Source: Escarpia spicata
Taxonomy: Eukaryota > Annelida > Polychaeta > Sabellida > Siboglinidae
Direction of reading: 5' to 3'
DNA length: 64,000 nucleotides
Assembly (NCBI GenBank): GCA_963995525.1
Contig: OZ023206.1
Location: 71,398,490-71,462,489 of the forward strand
The position numbers were made by a program, and so were the translations under genes. The notes beneath the pieces are model-generated. The model was not told the DNA's origin, made no database searches, and saw nothing but the letters and a program-made list of their open reading frames with translations. Shown one piece after another: positions 26,001 through 34,624 of the stretch (its first letter is position 1; each line of letters opens with the position of its first letter).

Positions 26001-29000
26001 ATTACCTATCAAGTAAAGCAGCATTCTATGAAACCAACTGACCGAACCAAAACATAGAGTAACTCAACCTTAAGACAATTGTGAAACCTTTTAAACATTT
26101 TACGTAAAGAAACAACAGATGTGACACTGACTTGTGAAAATGTTCATCAAGATGGTGGATATTAAATAACAAAGTTTTCTTAATACACAACTAGAAATGT
26201 TTCAACTCACATCGACATGTCTGATGAGCAGAGGAAGAACAGTTTCTGATGGCCGGCAATTCAGAACATTTTGTTATTTAGATGTGACAATGATATATAT
26301 GCTGACATAGTAATCTGAACTGTTACAACAAACAAACTACTGCAATGGCCGTATTGGGACACTTTAAAATAATTAAATTATCAGCTGTCCCAAAATATAC
26401 GGTGCACAAAAGATACTTAGGGACACGAACAAGTCCTGACGTCATGTCATCCTTGTCTGCTACTAACTATTTTTGGGTGTCTCAGTGGCCCTACATCCTA
26501 ATAATAAAGTCTTATATAGCGCTGTATCCAGTCCTTAGTTCTGTTTAAGCGCTTTACAAAAAAGTTCACAATTATATGTCACTCATTTAGGTAGTGAAAG
26601 TGATTTTAAAAAGGTGTGTCTTCAGTGCCGTCTTAAACGAGGCAATAGTGTCACACTGTCTGACTGACTGTGGCAGATTGTTCCAAAGTACAGGGGCCAC
26701 TTTGGAGAATGCACGGTCTCCGAAAGACTTGAGGCGTGTGGTTGGTACTGTCAGCAGACCAGCAGAATTTGATCGGAGGGAGTCCGTGGAGTGCCTTGAA
26801 GGTGATCAGGAGAATTTTAAACGTAATTCTTTCTAGGATGGGAAGCCAATGGAGAGATTTCAGGACTGGTGTTACGTGCTCGTGTTTCCTTGTTCGTGTG
26901 ATTAAACGAGCAGTCGTGTTCTGAATGCACTGCAGTCTACGTAGCTGACACTTGTCAGTTCCGAACAGCAGCGAATTACAACCATCTAGACTGGACCTTA
27001 TAAATGAATGGATGATTTGTTCGGCAGCTCCTGGCGCAAGAAATTGGATGATTTTACCCATATTTCGGATTTGCAGACCAGAAGATCTACAGATGGCACT
27101 GACTTGTTGATCCACTGTAAGTCCAGCATCGAACATGACCCCAAGATTTCTGACACATGTACTGGGGGGGGTCACTTGGGTGTCTCCAACGTCAATCTTT
27201 GTTGTTTTAGGTATCTTTCTGCGCAGTGCCTCTGATCTCGTGAACAATACACAGGAACAAAAATAATTATATTTACACAGGTGTCCCAAAACAGACGGCA
27301 CAACAAAATTATTATTTTTCTAGATTTTTAGGTTGTCTGTGAACTAACCTGTTGTGAGCTGAGTTGGAATGTCTCACTGGAGTGTGTGGCAAGTAGGGCC
27401 TTAACAGCTGCTCCTCCAACCTACGATAGGAAATAACATCAGCAACTTACAATTGTAGCACAGGGTGTGTATCAATAATTTATCTTTATCTTAGTACTTT
27501 AAAATGACAAAATAGACACATTTTCTCTATGCCAGCTTTCTCTTCTTTATCTATTTCTCAGCCACCCATCTTGCAGCTAATTTCTAGGTTTAGTTTTTTA
27601 TTATAATTTTCTATCTTCAAAGAAAACATCATCTTGGACCTCAGAGGAAGTTGAAGCTGTCCCAGTTATGTGGCCATGGTATCTAACAGAAGAATGGGAA
27701 CACAAAAGAACAGGAACTATGTGTTTAATACTGTTTATCAGATTAAACAACAACACTGATTACAATCCAAATCCCGACAATGTTTGGTTTCTAACCAAAT
27801 TGCGATGCTAGTAGAACCACCTATCATTATGCCGGCCCCACCGCCTGGTGAGTAGGAGACGAACTAAACATCCCAACATTCGGTTCGCAAGGTCCCAAGT
27901 TACGTTAAGCATTACATAAAACAGTTTGCTCATCTCCATATATTGTGGGGGAAATAAATTGCTGCACCGGTTGAAACATGTTACAGCAAATTGATGCAAA
28001 TAACACCATGTATTGATAGGAGAGGGTAGAACACATGCTTATGCAAACTTTGGATATTGTCCCTTACAAAGATGTCATTGGTTTGCCTTTCTTTGTGGAC
28101 ACAACAAAATGTTTGCACGGTATGTTCAACAAAGACTGACAGAAAACAAAACTTTGTATCCAGTGACCAGTCATGTGACCCTAGGCAGTGCTTGGTGGCT
28201 TGGTGATGTGGTCAGCCCAGTGACACTTTCCGACATATAAATTTCAAAATGTCCACAATTTTCCTCCAGGCAAGCTTAGATTAAACAGTTCTCAGATATG
28301 ACTAGGTTCAAAAGGGATATACATATAAAATTTGTTGAATTTTCTCTGACAAAACTGACAACCAATACATGTTTTCACAGTGACCTTCAATATGCCCTTT
28401 CTCAAATAAAAAACTATTAGAATAATATCTCACCTCTCGTTGAAGTTTGTCTGACTTTGGGGTCTCTATCTTTTCAAATATCACCGAGCTGTCATCAGAA
28501 CCTTGGGCATCTTCGTCAATGGTGGTGCCATCTTGCATCAGGTGAAGGTCAGCGTCTCGCGTCTCGGTGGTCACTGTAGGAACTACACCCTCTTGCTGTG
28601 GTTTTCTCATGACGGTTTCAAGCAAAACAACACAATCATGTGTTTCCGTACCAGACTGATTATTTTGGTTTTTGTCCAATTTAACACCGGCTTCATCACT
28701 GGTCTTTAAAACCTTTGCCGGTTTAGAAGACACTGCTAGCACACTAGTTCTCTTTCTTGCGGAATTACCGACACTATCACAATCGGTGGTTTCACTTGTG
28801 GTCTGATTCTGACCTCTTCTTCGCAAGCGTAATTTGTTGGGTGTTTGTGTACCACTAGCGACATCTGGCAGCTTTTTAGTGCAGTCACCAGAATCATCTG
28901 GCTGAGAATGCATAGGACTGTTCGGCTCGACACATGGGTTTTCATCGGTGCTGGTCTTTGTGTCAAATCGTCTCGTAATGGCGACGTTTTCCTCCAGGGA

Positions 29001-32000
29001 GTGACATAGGTGGCGTAGATGTTCCTCTTGCGCATACTCCTTCTTCGATGCCCAAATTGCTTCCTGGAAGAAACAGGATTCCATTTAAACAGTGCACAAA
29101 TGTCAAATGTAAGTAAGTCAACAAATACAAACGTTCAGAGCTGCCAAGTTGTGTCAGGAAATACGTGTGATCTCCAGTTCAGTTTCCCAACAGGACACAA
29201 GGTGGCAGCACCCCAGTTTACAGTATACGAGGTGGTGTCACATTTTTATGTGTCACTAATGGTGATAAGAATAGAATCATGGATTCCATGAAAGCTCATT
29301 GCTTTCCACCCGAACATATGAAGAAATATATCAATAGAACGTGTGCATGAAAACAAACCTTCTGTAAGCATGAGATAATGCAAGAGCCCAACGCCAAATG
29401 CGTGAGACCAGCTAGCTCAGTATGTTGTTACATCCTACTGATACAACCTTGGTATTGGCGCGAGTTTGGACGTATTGCCAATACGGCTACTCAAAGACCA
29501 ATACCAAAGAAACATGATCAAATCCTAATTTTTGTCATTACATAACACTGTCAGCAGTATCTCTGGGTGCTAAATTGACCATCTCACCGACCTTCAATAT
29601 TATGAATTGCCAATGAGCTGGCAATAAACTCCTGAAATCAGTTTGGTGTGCATCAAAAATAGGAAGAAGCAAACAAGTTGCTTGAAACTTACTACTAGTT
29701 GTCGCTTTTCTTCTCTGGTCATGTCAGCGCAGTCGGTCCCGAACTCTGAAAGTTGAAACTTACATCATAACTGCAAAAATTTAATTGAACAATTTACAAA
29801 ATTAGACAAGTGAACATGATAGAGGGTATATCTAAGTGTATAACAGTAGGATGTTTGGTGCCCATCTTGTTACTCAGGCTTGTAACCTGACAAGTCAAAC
29901 CAACTCGTAGTGACAACTGTGTACGCAAAACACACAATAATGTGGAAACCAAGTGTCCCTGAGTTGATGAATTTTAGGGAACACTAGGATTCCTCCAAGT
30001 GAATTAGCCACAGTGGGAGAACACAATCAAGTATTTCTCCAGAAATGGCCTCCACGCTGTATTTAGAAGCATAGTGTTCGAATGTGTTATTACCGGTAAT
30101 GTTAATTACTATGTGTATGTTGTAATTTTAGCTGACATTTAAAGAAATAAATACTTTAATTTTACACAAAATTTAAGGTATACTGTAATTTGCTTTAATA
30201 ATTGTTTTATAACTTGTATGTGCAGTTAATTGGATAAATCATGAAGATAACTCATGACTTAGCAACATGACTAATGTGGGGGATAATTAACTAATTTCAC
30301 ATTTTTCGTATCATTTTAATAAATTTAATTCACAATGATTTGTTTCTTAATTAACAAGAAGTTGTACCAAACTATAGTTCCATATTAGTTAAGTAATTGA
30401 TCCAGGTATGAGCCGACAGCTATATCATTCATATCATATGTTTAGCAATGAAGTGATAAACTGCATTTACACTACATTGGACAGACAGCAGTATCTGTCA
30501 CACAATCTAATAAGCATTTTGATTGTTATTCTTGTAGTTGTCAATTGATTTAAGAAAATGTCATCATGTATGTATTTGTTAATGTCACATCTCTAATGCA
30601 ACAATAACTAAATAGGCGTGCTCATCGAGCACCAGAATCTCTCGGAAAACTTCGGGAAACTTTGACCTCGGTTGACATCCCGTGGTACCATTAGGCAGCC
30701 AATCAGCAGTCTCGCCAATGGTGCGCTTTATATTAACTGTCACCGATTGTTGTAAAACAGTTTTCACTACAATACCACTGGTTGTCACACTCATTGTATA
30801 GGGCCTATATCTGAATAAGTTTATGTGATGACGATAACATTTAATGTGTCAAAATCCCATTTGGAAGCCACTTGAACCCGACAGCGCACTTGGTGATGTA
30901 TTTGATGGAATGTGGCTGGAGGGGACCATGCCGTATTTCATTCCAAGTACTGTAGTTGTGGCAGGTCATGTCTTATATCACTACATACAATGCCATCTGA
31001 TATGGGCATAAACATGTTTCTCTACTAATCCCATGATTCTTAAGGACAGATGTAATTTAAACTCACAAATTACTCAAACTGCAATCGCCTTGACACTCGT
31101 CACGCATGACGTAGTCTGCCCATCTACCCAGTCACCAAATGGTCCACTTCAAAGTACCTTTGGGCCTTCCCGGTTTCACTCGGGTTACGATCTTTTCACT
31201 TCAGCGTCAGCTAGTCTGTTGATTTAGCAGCACGACTACTGGAGGACAAATTACTAATTTCAATTTTTTGACATTATTTTAATAAACTTAATTTACAATG
31301 ATTTTTGCTTAATTAACAAGAATTCTGACTGAATATAAAGTTTTGTAATAGTTGAGCAAACTATCTAGGTGTGATCTGACAGTTATATCATATCATAGGT
31401 TTAGCAATATAATGATAATCTGTCTTTAAACAACACTGGACAAATTGTAACATCAGTCACGGTAACGTCAGTCATGCACCCCTGTAAGCATTACAATTTT
31501 TATTCTTGTAGTTTTCAATAAATTTAACAAAAACTCATCACATATTTATTTGTTATGTTTATGTGTCTAATGCAAAACTAAGCCATTTGACATGCAATGC
31601 TAAGTTTGAGGAGAATGTTGTAACAAAATTCAGTCAAAAGTTTTCCATGTCCTTTCTGTGTAACGTCAGTCACGTTTTGTACTACTATTACTACAACCAC
31701 TACTACTACCACCACTACTACTACTATAACTACTACCACTACCAACTATTACTACTAGTACTACTACTACTACTGCCAATGGAATGAGAGGATGAGAGTA
31801 CCAGAAAGTTCTTCTTCCAACTTCTTCTCTTCTTCATCTTCCGTGTCTTCTTGTGATGACATTTTCTTCTTTGTGAGCAGTCTTGGCTTCACATCCTCAA
31901 CTTCAAACTACAACGAAACAACAGTTATTTACACTCTACCGTATCATCCCCAATAGACGCACGGTGCGTGAGTGCAAGGGCTTGTGTGCACGTCTGCTAA

Positions 32001-33027
32001 TGTATCTGATGACATAAGTAGCACAAGCTGCGAGGGGTGGGCGGACACACAAATTACACACACGTCACACACAGGCAACTCCGAGGTAGGCAACACGTGG
32101 CAAAGACAGACTAAGCACATCTAACAAACTGGCACGATCGACAGAACATGCTACATGACAGGAAGTGCAAGTGGAGACAGACTGCTTCGATTATTCAAGC
32201 GATGCTTAACAGACAATCATCAATAACTTAACAGACAATCACCAATAACTTAACAGACAATCATCAATAACTGAATTAGGCAAAATATAACCTATAAGGA
32301 AGAACTAATAATACCGCTGTACAAAACAATAGTTATGCCTCATTTAGAATATTGTGGAGGCTATATCGCAAGAAAGACATAGATATGCTAGAAAGAGTAG
32401 TGCGACTAAAAAAAATACAAAAACTGAGGGACCTTAGTTACGAAATATACCAAAAAGAATGTGGTTTAACAACACTAGAGACGAAGAGGTTGAGAGGAAA
32501 TGAGATAGAAGTTTTTAATATTTTGAATGGTTATGAAAACATTGATATAAATATTTGTTTCTCAGTTAAGAAAAAGAGGACTAGAGGACACAAAGTTACA
32601 TTAGTAAAGGAGCAGTGTAGATTATATATCAGAACGTTCTAATTTTCACAAAGGACTGTAAATGATTGGAACAGATTATCTGACTGATGCGTACCTCAGA
32701 AAGGCATGTAGATAAAAAGGGTTGCATTTTCGATAAGCCAAAAGCCTTCCTTGTCCACCTGCCATCTAGAGTTAATTCTATGGGTGGCAATCTAGTTAAA
32801 TCTTTCCAAGTTATCTTTGCTGCATTACGATTGTACAATATACTAGTACAGCAGTTCTTAACCCCAGAGGGACGACCCAAAATTGTGTCACCATTAGTCT
32901 TGGTTATGTTTTAAAGCCACAACCCTTGTGATGATCAAATGTATATTTTATAAGACTTATCAAGAATAATGTTTATTATCAATACTATAATTTGTTTAAA
33001 CATGTTAAAGATGGTAAATCCCCCGCT

Positions 33028-33082
<55 letters not shown>

Positions 33083-33212
33083 CGTGCTTTCAGTTTTCAC
33101 CTGTCCCATTAGTTACGAACCTCTTCATCAAACGAGTCATTCTTTGCTGGTTGAACATTATTGCTTTGACGTAAGACCACCAACTTCTTCCTAGTACGCT
33201 TCATGACAACCT
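4623..33212 (-). CDS. RAP80/UIMC1-like ubiquitin-reading protein of the BRCA1-A complex, 15 exons
   Basis: Whole gene (exons below). Fifteen exons, all with GT/AG borders and matching phases, give 1187 codons and a stop. RAP80 binds K63-linked ubiquitin at DNA breaks and brings Abraxas, BRCC36 and BRCA1 there in the nucleus. Seen here: a basic N-terminus (MKRTRKK), an acidic Glu-rich stretch, one UIM at about residues 75-91 with the diagnostic Ala83 and Ser87, hydrophobic/acidic SUMO-binding-like words (VVLLE, SVIFE), a segment at about 411-438 that aligns without gaps to the human Abraxas-interacting region as I remember it, polyglutamine at about 835-862, UBZ4-type fingers at 883-902 and 975-994, and a Lys/Arg-rich tail. 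Human RAP80 has two UIMs and is much shorter (about 720 residues); a second UIM here is degenerate at best. Other UBZ4 proteins (RAD18, SLX4, SNM1A) lack this combination. Domain identity is fairly sure; strict orthology is inference. Confidence 0.7.
5152..5338. repeat. 16-bp minisatellite in intron 14
   Basis: About 12 copies of TTGTACTGTTACATAG, one of them shortened. It lies about 85 bases upstream of the exon 15 acceptor. Confidence 0.95.
5940..5985. repeat. Short tandem repeat at the exon 14 donor
   Basis: Three copies of a 14-base word (plus strand GTAGGACTTGTAA) begin within a few bases of the donor GTGAGT. On the minus strand the word CTTACAAGTCCTA is repeated. Confidence 0.8.
5990..6041 (-). 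CDS. RAP80-like exon 14
   Basis: Acceptor TGTGATTCAG, donor TA|GTGAGT, phase 1 to 2, 52 bases. It encodes DEDFDENMPINPKKRQT: acidic, then basic. The same frame stays open upstream through the whole 48-bp repeat array (to about 6375), so a longer coding version of this exon is possible. Confidence 0.55.
6101..6328. repeat. 48-bp minisatellite, open in frame with exon 14
   Basis: Five copies of a 48-bp unit (16 codons). On the minus strand it reads FPLEVMSDLIKASCYS repeatedly and runs without a stop into exon 14. It ends about 60 bases upstream of the exon 14 acceptor. Confidence 0.9.
6557..6600 (-). CDS. RAP80-like exon 13 (tentative, Cys-rich)
   Basis: A 44-base candidate, acceptor CTACAACAG with a weak pyrimidine tract, donor G|GTAACG, phase 2 to 1. 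It encodes SFGRCISCCPNTCS and is the only stretch found that joins exons 12 and 14 in frame. The nearby GGTTCAAAAC (about 6633) resembles a tRNA B box, so the region could instead be part of a SINE. Confidence 0.35.
6736..8420. repeat. 35-bp minisatellite filling intron 12
   Basis: About 48 copies of a 35-bp unit (plus strand core GGGGAGTCAGACCCGGTGCG). It starts exactly at the exon 12 donor and occupies over 90% of the 1.8-kb intron. The unit has no stop in any plus-strand frame, so long artificial reading frames appear; they are not genes. Confidence 0.97.
8421..8528 (-). CDS. RAP80-like exon 12 (second UBZ4 finger)
   Basis: Acceptor TTTTCTTCCAG, donor CAG|GTACAC, phase 2 to 2. It encodes CPICSKPFSQAVIEAHVLRC, again C-x2-C-x11-H-x3-C. 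The donor GTACAC is the first six bases of the 35-bp satellite that fills the next intron. Confidence 0.8.
8529..8880 (-). repeat. Intron 11: polypurine/polypyrimidine duplication
   Basis: From about 8550 to 8705 the plus strand is almost pure purine (GGGAGGGAGGG-type). It contains a segment of about 70 bp duplicated in tandem. On the transcribed minus strand it forms an extended pyrimidine tract before the exon 12 acceptor. Confidence 0.8.
8881..8991 (-). CDS. RAP80-like exon 11
   Basis: Excellent acceptor (TTCCTTCTTCCCTCCAG) and donor GTGAGT, phase 2 to 2. It encodes HSPKPDDVEIFSDSELPTPP, an acidic stretch that could serve as a SUMO-interacting or phospho-regulated linker, then a Gly/Arg-rich end. 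Confidence 0.65.
10128..10425 (-). mobile_element. tRNA-headed SINE, full-length copy
   Basis: Read on the minus strand, an A-box-like TGGCTAGTGCA (about 10412) and a B-box-like GGTTTCAATCC (about 10370) are followed by a body with TGAATGAGTACCTGGC and a tail GCGCTATATAAGAACTTACC. A 5'-truncated copy on the plus strand at 13087-13325 confirms the body and tail. Confidence 0.75.
10527..10587 (-). CDS. RAP80-like exon 10 (short linker)
   Basis: Acceptor ATAGCCCAG, strong donor GTGAGT, 61 bases, phase 1 to 2. It is the only exon found between exons 9 and 11 that repairs the frame. It encodes KTAVGRWRQAAG and a short Thr/Ser tail. It rests on splice signals and phase, because the peptide has no known motif. 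Another acceptor in the same intron end would give a different phase. Confidence 0.5.
11640..12672. repeat. ~30-bp minisatellite in intron 9 with higher-order duplication
   Basis: About 36 variants of a 27-30-bp unit (ACACAGCTACATGTTACAGA core). A block of about 270 bp starting near 12030 is repeated about 320 bp further on with the same order of variants. The array resumes briefly at 12872-12896, after a LINE-like tail. Confidence 0.9.
12675..12872 (+). mobile_element. LINE/SINE 3' tail inserted in the 30-bp array
   Basis: The end reads GTAAAGCGTTACGAACG, then GGCGCTATAAAATAAAG and ATT repeats, the typical 3' tail of CR1-like elements and SINEs. Satellite units occur on both sides, so it landed inside the array. 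Confidence 0.55.
13087..13325 (+). mobile_element. 5'-truncated SINE, same family as 10128-10425
   Basis: It matches the minus-strand copy from the CAGCTGTATGAATGAGTACC body to the tail GCGCTATATAAGAACTTACC. It has an additional GTAAAGCGCTTTGAGCAG segment shared with the CR1-like LINE at 26505-27300. Confidence 0.8.
13636..13990. repeat. 41-bp minisatellite in intron 9
   Basis: About 8.5 copies of a 41-bp unit (core CTTGCGGTGGCCCTGCCTCC). Open in several frames on both strands only because the unit lacks stops. Confidence 0.95.
14743..14851 (-). CDS. RAP80-like exon 9 (first UBZ4 finger)
   Basis: Acceptor TGTTGCCACAG, donor G|GTCTGT, phase 0 to 1. It encodes CPMCFKYFPLEGIEEHAFNC, a full C-x2-C-x11-H-x3-C ubiquitin-binding finger with the same spacing as the human RAP80 and RAD18 fingers. 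A Ser/Gln linker follows. Confidence 0.8.
15676..17097 (-). CDS. RAP80-like exon 8 (AIR-like segment, polyQ)
   Basis: Acceptor TTTACCATTCAG, donor AAG|GTATAT, 474 codons, phase 0 to 0. It begins LIESRRYFTPPGV; the stretch from YFTPPG onward aligns gap-free with the human Abraxas-interacting region from memory (about 9 of 26 identical). A Cys-x2-Cys (CVGC) follows. The bulk is acidic and charged, with SDNNSSDKDVDW-type casein-kinase-like clusters and a 7-residue repeat PVVKET(S/I) about three times (near 15985-16065). A long glutamine run lies close to the end. Confidence 0.75.
17886..18510 (+). mobile_element. Non-autonomous piggyBac-like relic
   Basis: TTAA at 17886-17889 and 18507-18510 flank a 617-bp segment whose ends are inverted copies: CCATTTCAGTAC then A or T, then ACA. 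Inside, an ATG near 18142 opens MADGITSTSDLLLYVLDRF, and in another frame EESLSDVDDRHNNDVGD. An acidic N-terminus of this kind is typical of piggyBac transposases, here broken by frameshift and stops. TTAA target sites are the hallmark of the superfamily. Confidence 0.55.
19650..24600. repeat. 46-bp minisatellite seeded by the exon 7 splice donor
   Basis: About 105 copies of a 46-bp unit (plus strand CCCATCTTATCTACCTGCTA core). Read on the minus strand, the exon 7 end and intron start (GGGATTACCTGCAG|GTAGAAAAGATGG) match the array units (GGGATTACCTGAAG|GTAGATAAGATGG in the nearest one). Each unit therefore carries exon-end sequence and a donor-like AG|GTAGAT. The units degenerate toward 19650. 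Confidence 0.9.
24678..24783 (-). CDS. RAP80-like exon 7 (nuclear-localisation-like)
   Basis: Acceptor CATTGTTTGCAG, donor CAG|GTAGAA, phase 2 to 0. It encodes GPRKRKLVPEE and SAKRP, a bipartite-like basic signal, and ends FWAWDYLQ. The last ~24 bases of this exon plus the first ~14 of the intron are the sequence from which the huge 46-bp array downstream appears to derive. Confidence 0.7.
25155..25315 (-). CDS. RAP80-like exon 6
   Basis: Acceptor TGATTTTAG, donor GTATTT, phase 0 to 2, 161 bases. It encodes a Ser/Gln/Asp/Gly-rich disordered stretch (KQSQDVDSDETQDMF near its start). Confidence 0.65.
25316..27348 (-). other. Intron 5 of the RAP80-like gene
   Basis: AT-rich, with the CR1-like LINE fragment at 26505-27300. 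Nothing else recognised from 25316 to 26500. Confidence 0.6.
26505..27300 (-). mobile_element. 5'-truncated CR1-like LINE (reverse transcriptase end)
   Basis: The minus-strand frame reads VRNLGVMFDAGLTVDQQVS, LQIRNMGKI, RLQCIQNTTARLITR and HVTPVLKSLHWLPI. These are hallmarks of the C-terminal part of CR1/L2-type reverse transcriptases. Frameshifts break the end. The 3' tail (AAGCGCTT...GGACTGGATACAGCGCTATA) closely matches the SINE tail at 13325. It lies about 100 bases downstream of the exon 5 donor, on the same strand as the host gene. Confidence 0.85.
27349..27420 (-). CDS. RAP80-like exon 5
   Basis: A 72-base exon, phase 0 to 0, acceptor ATCGTAG, donor GTTAGT. It encodes VGGAAVKALLATHSSETF and a Gln/Ser end. 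No known motif. Its reading frame is set by the phases of its neighbours. Confidence 0.6.
28434..29063 (-). CDS. RAP80-like exon 4 (UIM end, disordered region)
   Basis: Acceptor TTTCTTCCAG, donor GTGAGA, 210 codons, phase 0 to 0. It opens with EAIWASKKE, which supplies the Ala-x3-Ser core of the UIM. The following EEHLRHLCHSLEE may be a decayed second UIM. The rest is rich in Ser, Thr, Asp and Lys and carries two hydrophobic/acidic words (CVVLLE and SSVIFE) that could bind SUMO; this is inference from composition. Confidence 0.75.
29693..29745 (-). CDS. RAP80-like exon 3 (first half of UIM)
   Basis: Acceptor CAACTTTCAG, strong donor GTAAGT, phase 1 to 0. It encodes MTREEKRQLV, the acidic and hydrophobic start of the ubiquitin-interacting motif. 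The motif is completed by exon 4, and the intron falls just before the conserved Ala. Confidence 0.7.
30290..31575. repeat. Diverged ~320-bp duplication in intron 2
   Basis: Segment 30290-30605 and segment 31255-31575 align by eye over their full length, offset about 966 bp, with many substitutions and small indels. Shared words include CTTAATTAACAAGAA and TTATTCTTGTAGTT. The 30585-31250 interval between them shows nothing recognisable. Confidence 0.6.
31676..31780. repeat. ACT/ACC trinucleotide microsatellite near the exon 2 donor
   Basis: Interrupted (ACT)n on the plus strand, GTA-rich on the transcribed strand. It begins about 25 bases downstream of the exon 2 donor. Confidence 0.85.
31802..31907 (-). 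CDS. RAP80-like exon 2
   Basis: Acceptor TTCGTTGTAG, donor G|GTACTC, phase 0 to 1. It encodes a Lys/Glu-rich stretch (EDTEDEEEKKLEEEL), a likely disordered acidic linker ahead of the UIM. A GTA-rich trinucleotide repeat begins about 25 bases inside the following intron. Confidence 0.65.
32203..32277. repeat. ~23-bp short tandem repeat
   Basis: About three copies of TAACAGACAATCA(T/C)CAATAAC just upstream of a LINE fragment. Confidence 0.8.
32285..32700 (+). mobile_element. LINE reverse-transcriptase C-terminal fragment
   Basis: The plus-strand frames read MLERVVRLKKIQKLRDLSYE, ECGLTTLETKRLRGNEIEV and FNILNGYENID, then a frame-broken FSQRTVNDWNRLSD. This is the well-known end of a non-LTR reverse transcriptase, here antisense to the host gene in intron 1. 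Confidence 0.85.
33028..33086. repeat. (TG)n microsatellite near the exon 1 donor
   Basis: About 25 TG units, then GTGCGTGCG. It starts about 35 bases downstream (in transcript sense) of the exon 1 donor. Confidence 0.9.
33121..33212 (-). CDS. RAP80-like exon 1 (first coding exon)
   Basis: The acceptor GGTGACACAG precedes eight untranslated bases, then ATG at 33204-33202. Twenty-eight codons follow (MKRTRKKLVV...), ending GAAGAG before the donor GTTCGT, phase 0. The basic start parallels the Lys/Arg-rich start of vertebrate RAP80. A 5' untranslated exon should lie above 33213 but was not found. In the same frame, the sequence above the acceptor meets a TGA in the flanking repeat. Confidence 0.6.
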
Positions 33213-33237
33213 CTGTGTCACCAAAGGAAAGAAAACT

Positions 33238-33512
33238 ATGTCACCAAAGGCAAGGAAACATGCCTTGCAAGTTGCCGTAAAGACAAGGAAACATGCCTTG
33301 CAAGTTGCCGTAAAGACAAGGAAACATGCCTTGCAAGTTGCCGAAAAGACAAGGAAACATGTCTTGCAAGTTGCCGTAAAGACAAGGAAACATGTCTTGC
33401 AAGTTGCCGTAAAGACTAGGAAACATGCCTTGCAAGTTGCCCTAAAAACAAGGAAACATGCCTTGCAAGTTGCCCTAAAAACAAGGAAACATGCCTTGCA
33501 AGTTGCCGTTGG
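33238..33512. repeat. 33-bp minisatellite at the exon 1 acceptor
   Basis: About eight copies of a 33-bp unit (core CCTTGCAAGTTGCCGTAAAG). The unit next to the gene merges into a diverged double copy of a CCTTTGGTGACA(C/T)AG word. One copy of that word is the exon 1 acceptor itself, only 25 bases from the array. Confidence 0.9.
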
Positions 33513-34620
33513 ACATATATCATAGATTAATTAATATGACAGACAGGCCCCTATTTAGACTTAGTTAGTCTCAATTAAAAGTAGTCCAAATAAAGAATCA
33601 GATACAACTATATTATTATAACAATTTTAAACTATGTAAATTTTAAACATGTAAGCGTACGGTGGAAAGGGTTAGGGCTACGTTCCGGGACGCGTTGGCA
33701 GCATAACCACCTTGGCTAGCCAACCAAAATTAATTAGTCGTGTCAGCCGGAAACCTTGGACGCGTCGGTGGGAAATTTGCGATGCATCGATGGTAAATTG
33801 GCAGCATTTCCAGAAAGACATTTCGCCTAACTTGTATCCCTGCCAAAGTGGTATCAGTTCCGACGTGGAAAATTTGATGAATTTTGGTTGACTCGGTAAA
33901 TGTTGTTGTGTTGTATTTATACATTTATTCAAATTATTAAATTTATTAATTACATTTACCTGAAATACAAAAGTTGAAGCTATTTTTTATAATTTCAATT
34001 TATTTGGTTTCAGACTAACATTTATATTTGAATGCGAATACTAATGTTAATATTAGTATTTTAACAACTGTACTAGTTCGTACTTAAATTAACAAATTTG
34101 ACCTGCAGCGAAATGACCCGCTAGATCTACTCAGCTGCTCGTTTGTAGTATCATTAAAAGGGTAAAAGCATCATGAGCCACTTTACTGATTAGGGGATTA
34201 GCCTTCATTTCTAAAGTTTTCTATTGATGTAGGTCTTTGTCATAGGGAGGCCATATTCGTTTAGATAGCGCTGGTGAACAGGCAAGTGTAAATGGGCCTG
34301 GTGTGAATAACAGGCACTCATTCAGATTCACACTGTTTAAAGATCTAGGCTTCCATCTTATAGTAAAGACTGAACCGGTAGATCAAACGCACACTGGCGT
34401 TGGCTTTGTTGCCTGCTGATCCTGCGTGGTTTCACTAAGCTGGCAAGTCCTCAATGTGTATGTGATGTTTACTTTGACAGTAACGCAAGAGCTCCTAGGC
34501 AAGAACCTGTGAGAGTACACATATCAAAATACATTACTGAGTCTAACATAATTCGTGTAACTTAATTATGGTAAAACAAATAGCTGTAAGATGCAGAATT
34601 GGAACTGAGAGGTTATGCGT
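33513..34620. other. Intergenic sequence upstream of the RAP80-like gene
   Basis: No coding exon seen. 33690-33870 contains a degenerate repeated CCTTGG / CGTTGGCAGC pattern resembling, on the opposite strand, 37135-37440. A 5' untranslated exon and promoter of the minus-strand gene should lie in or above this interval but are not recognisable. Confidence 0.4.
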
Positions 34621-34624
34621 TTTC

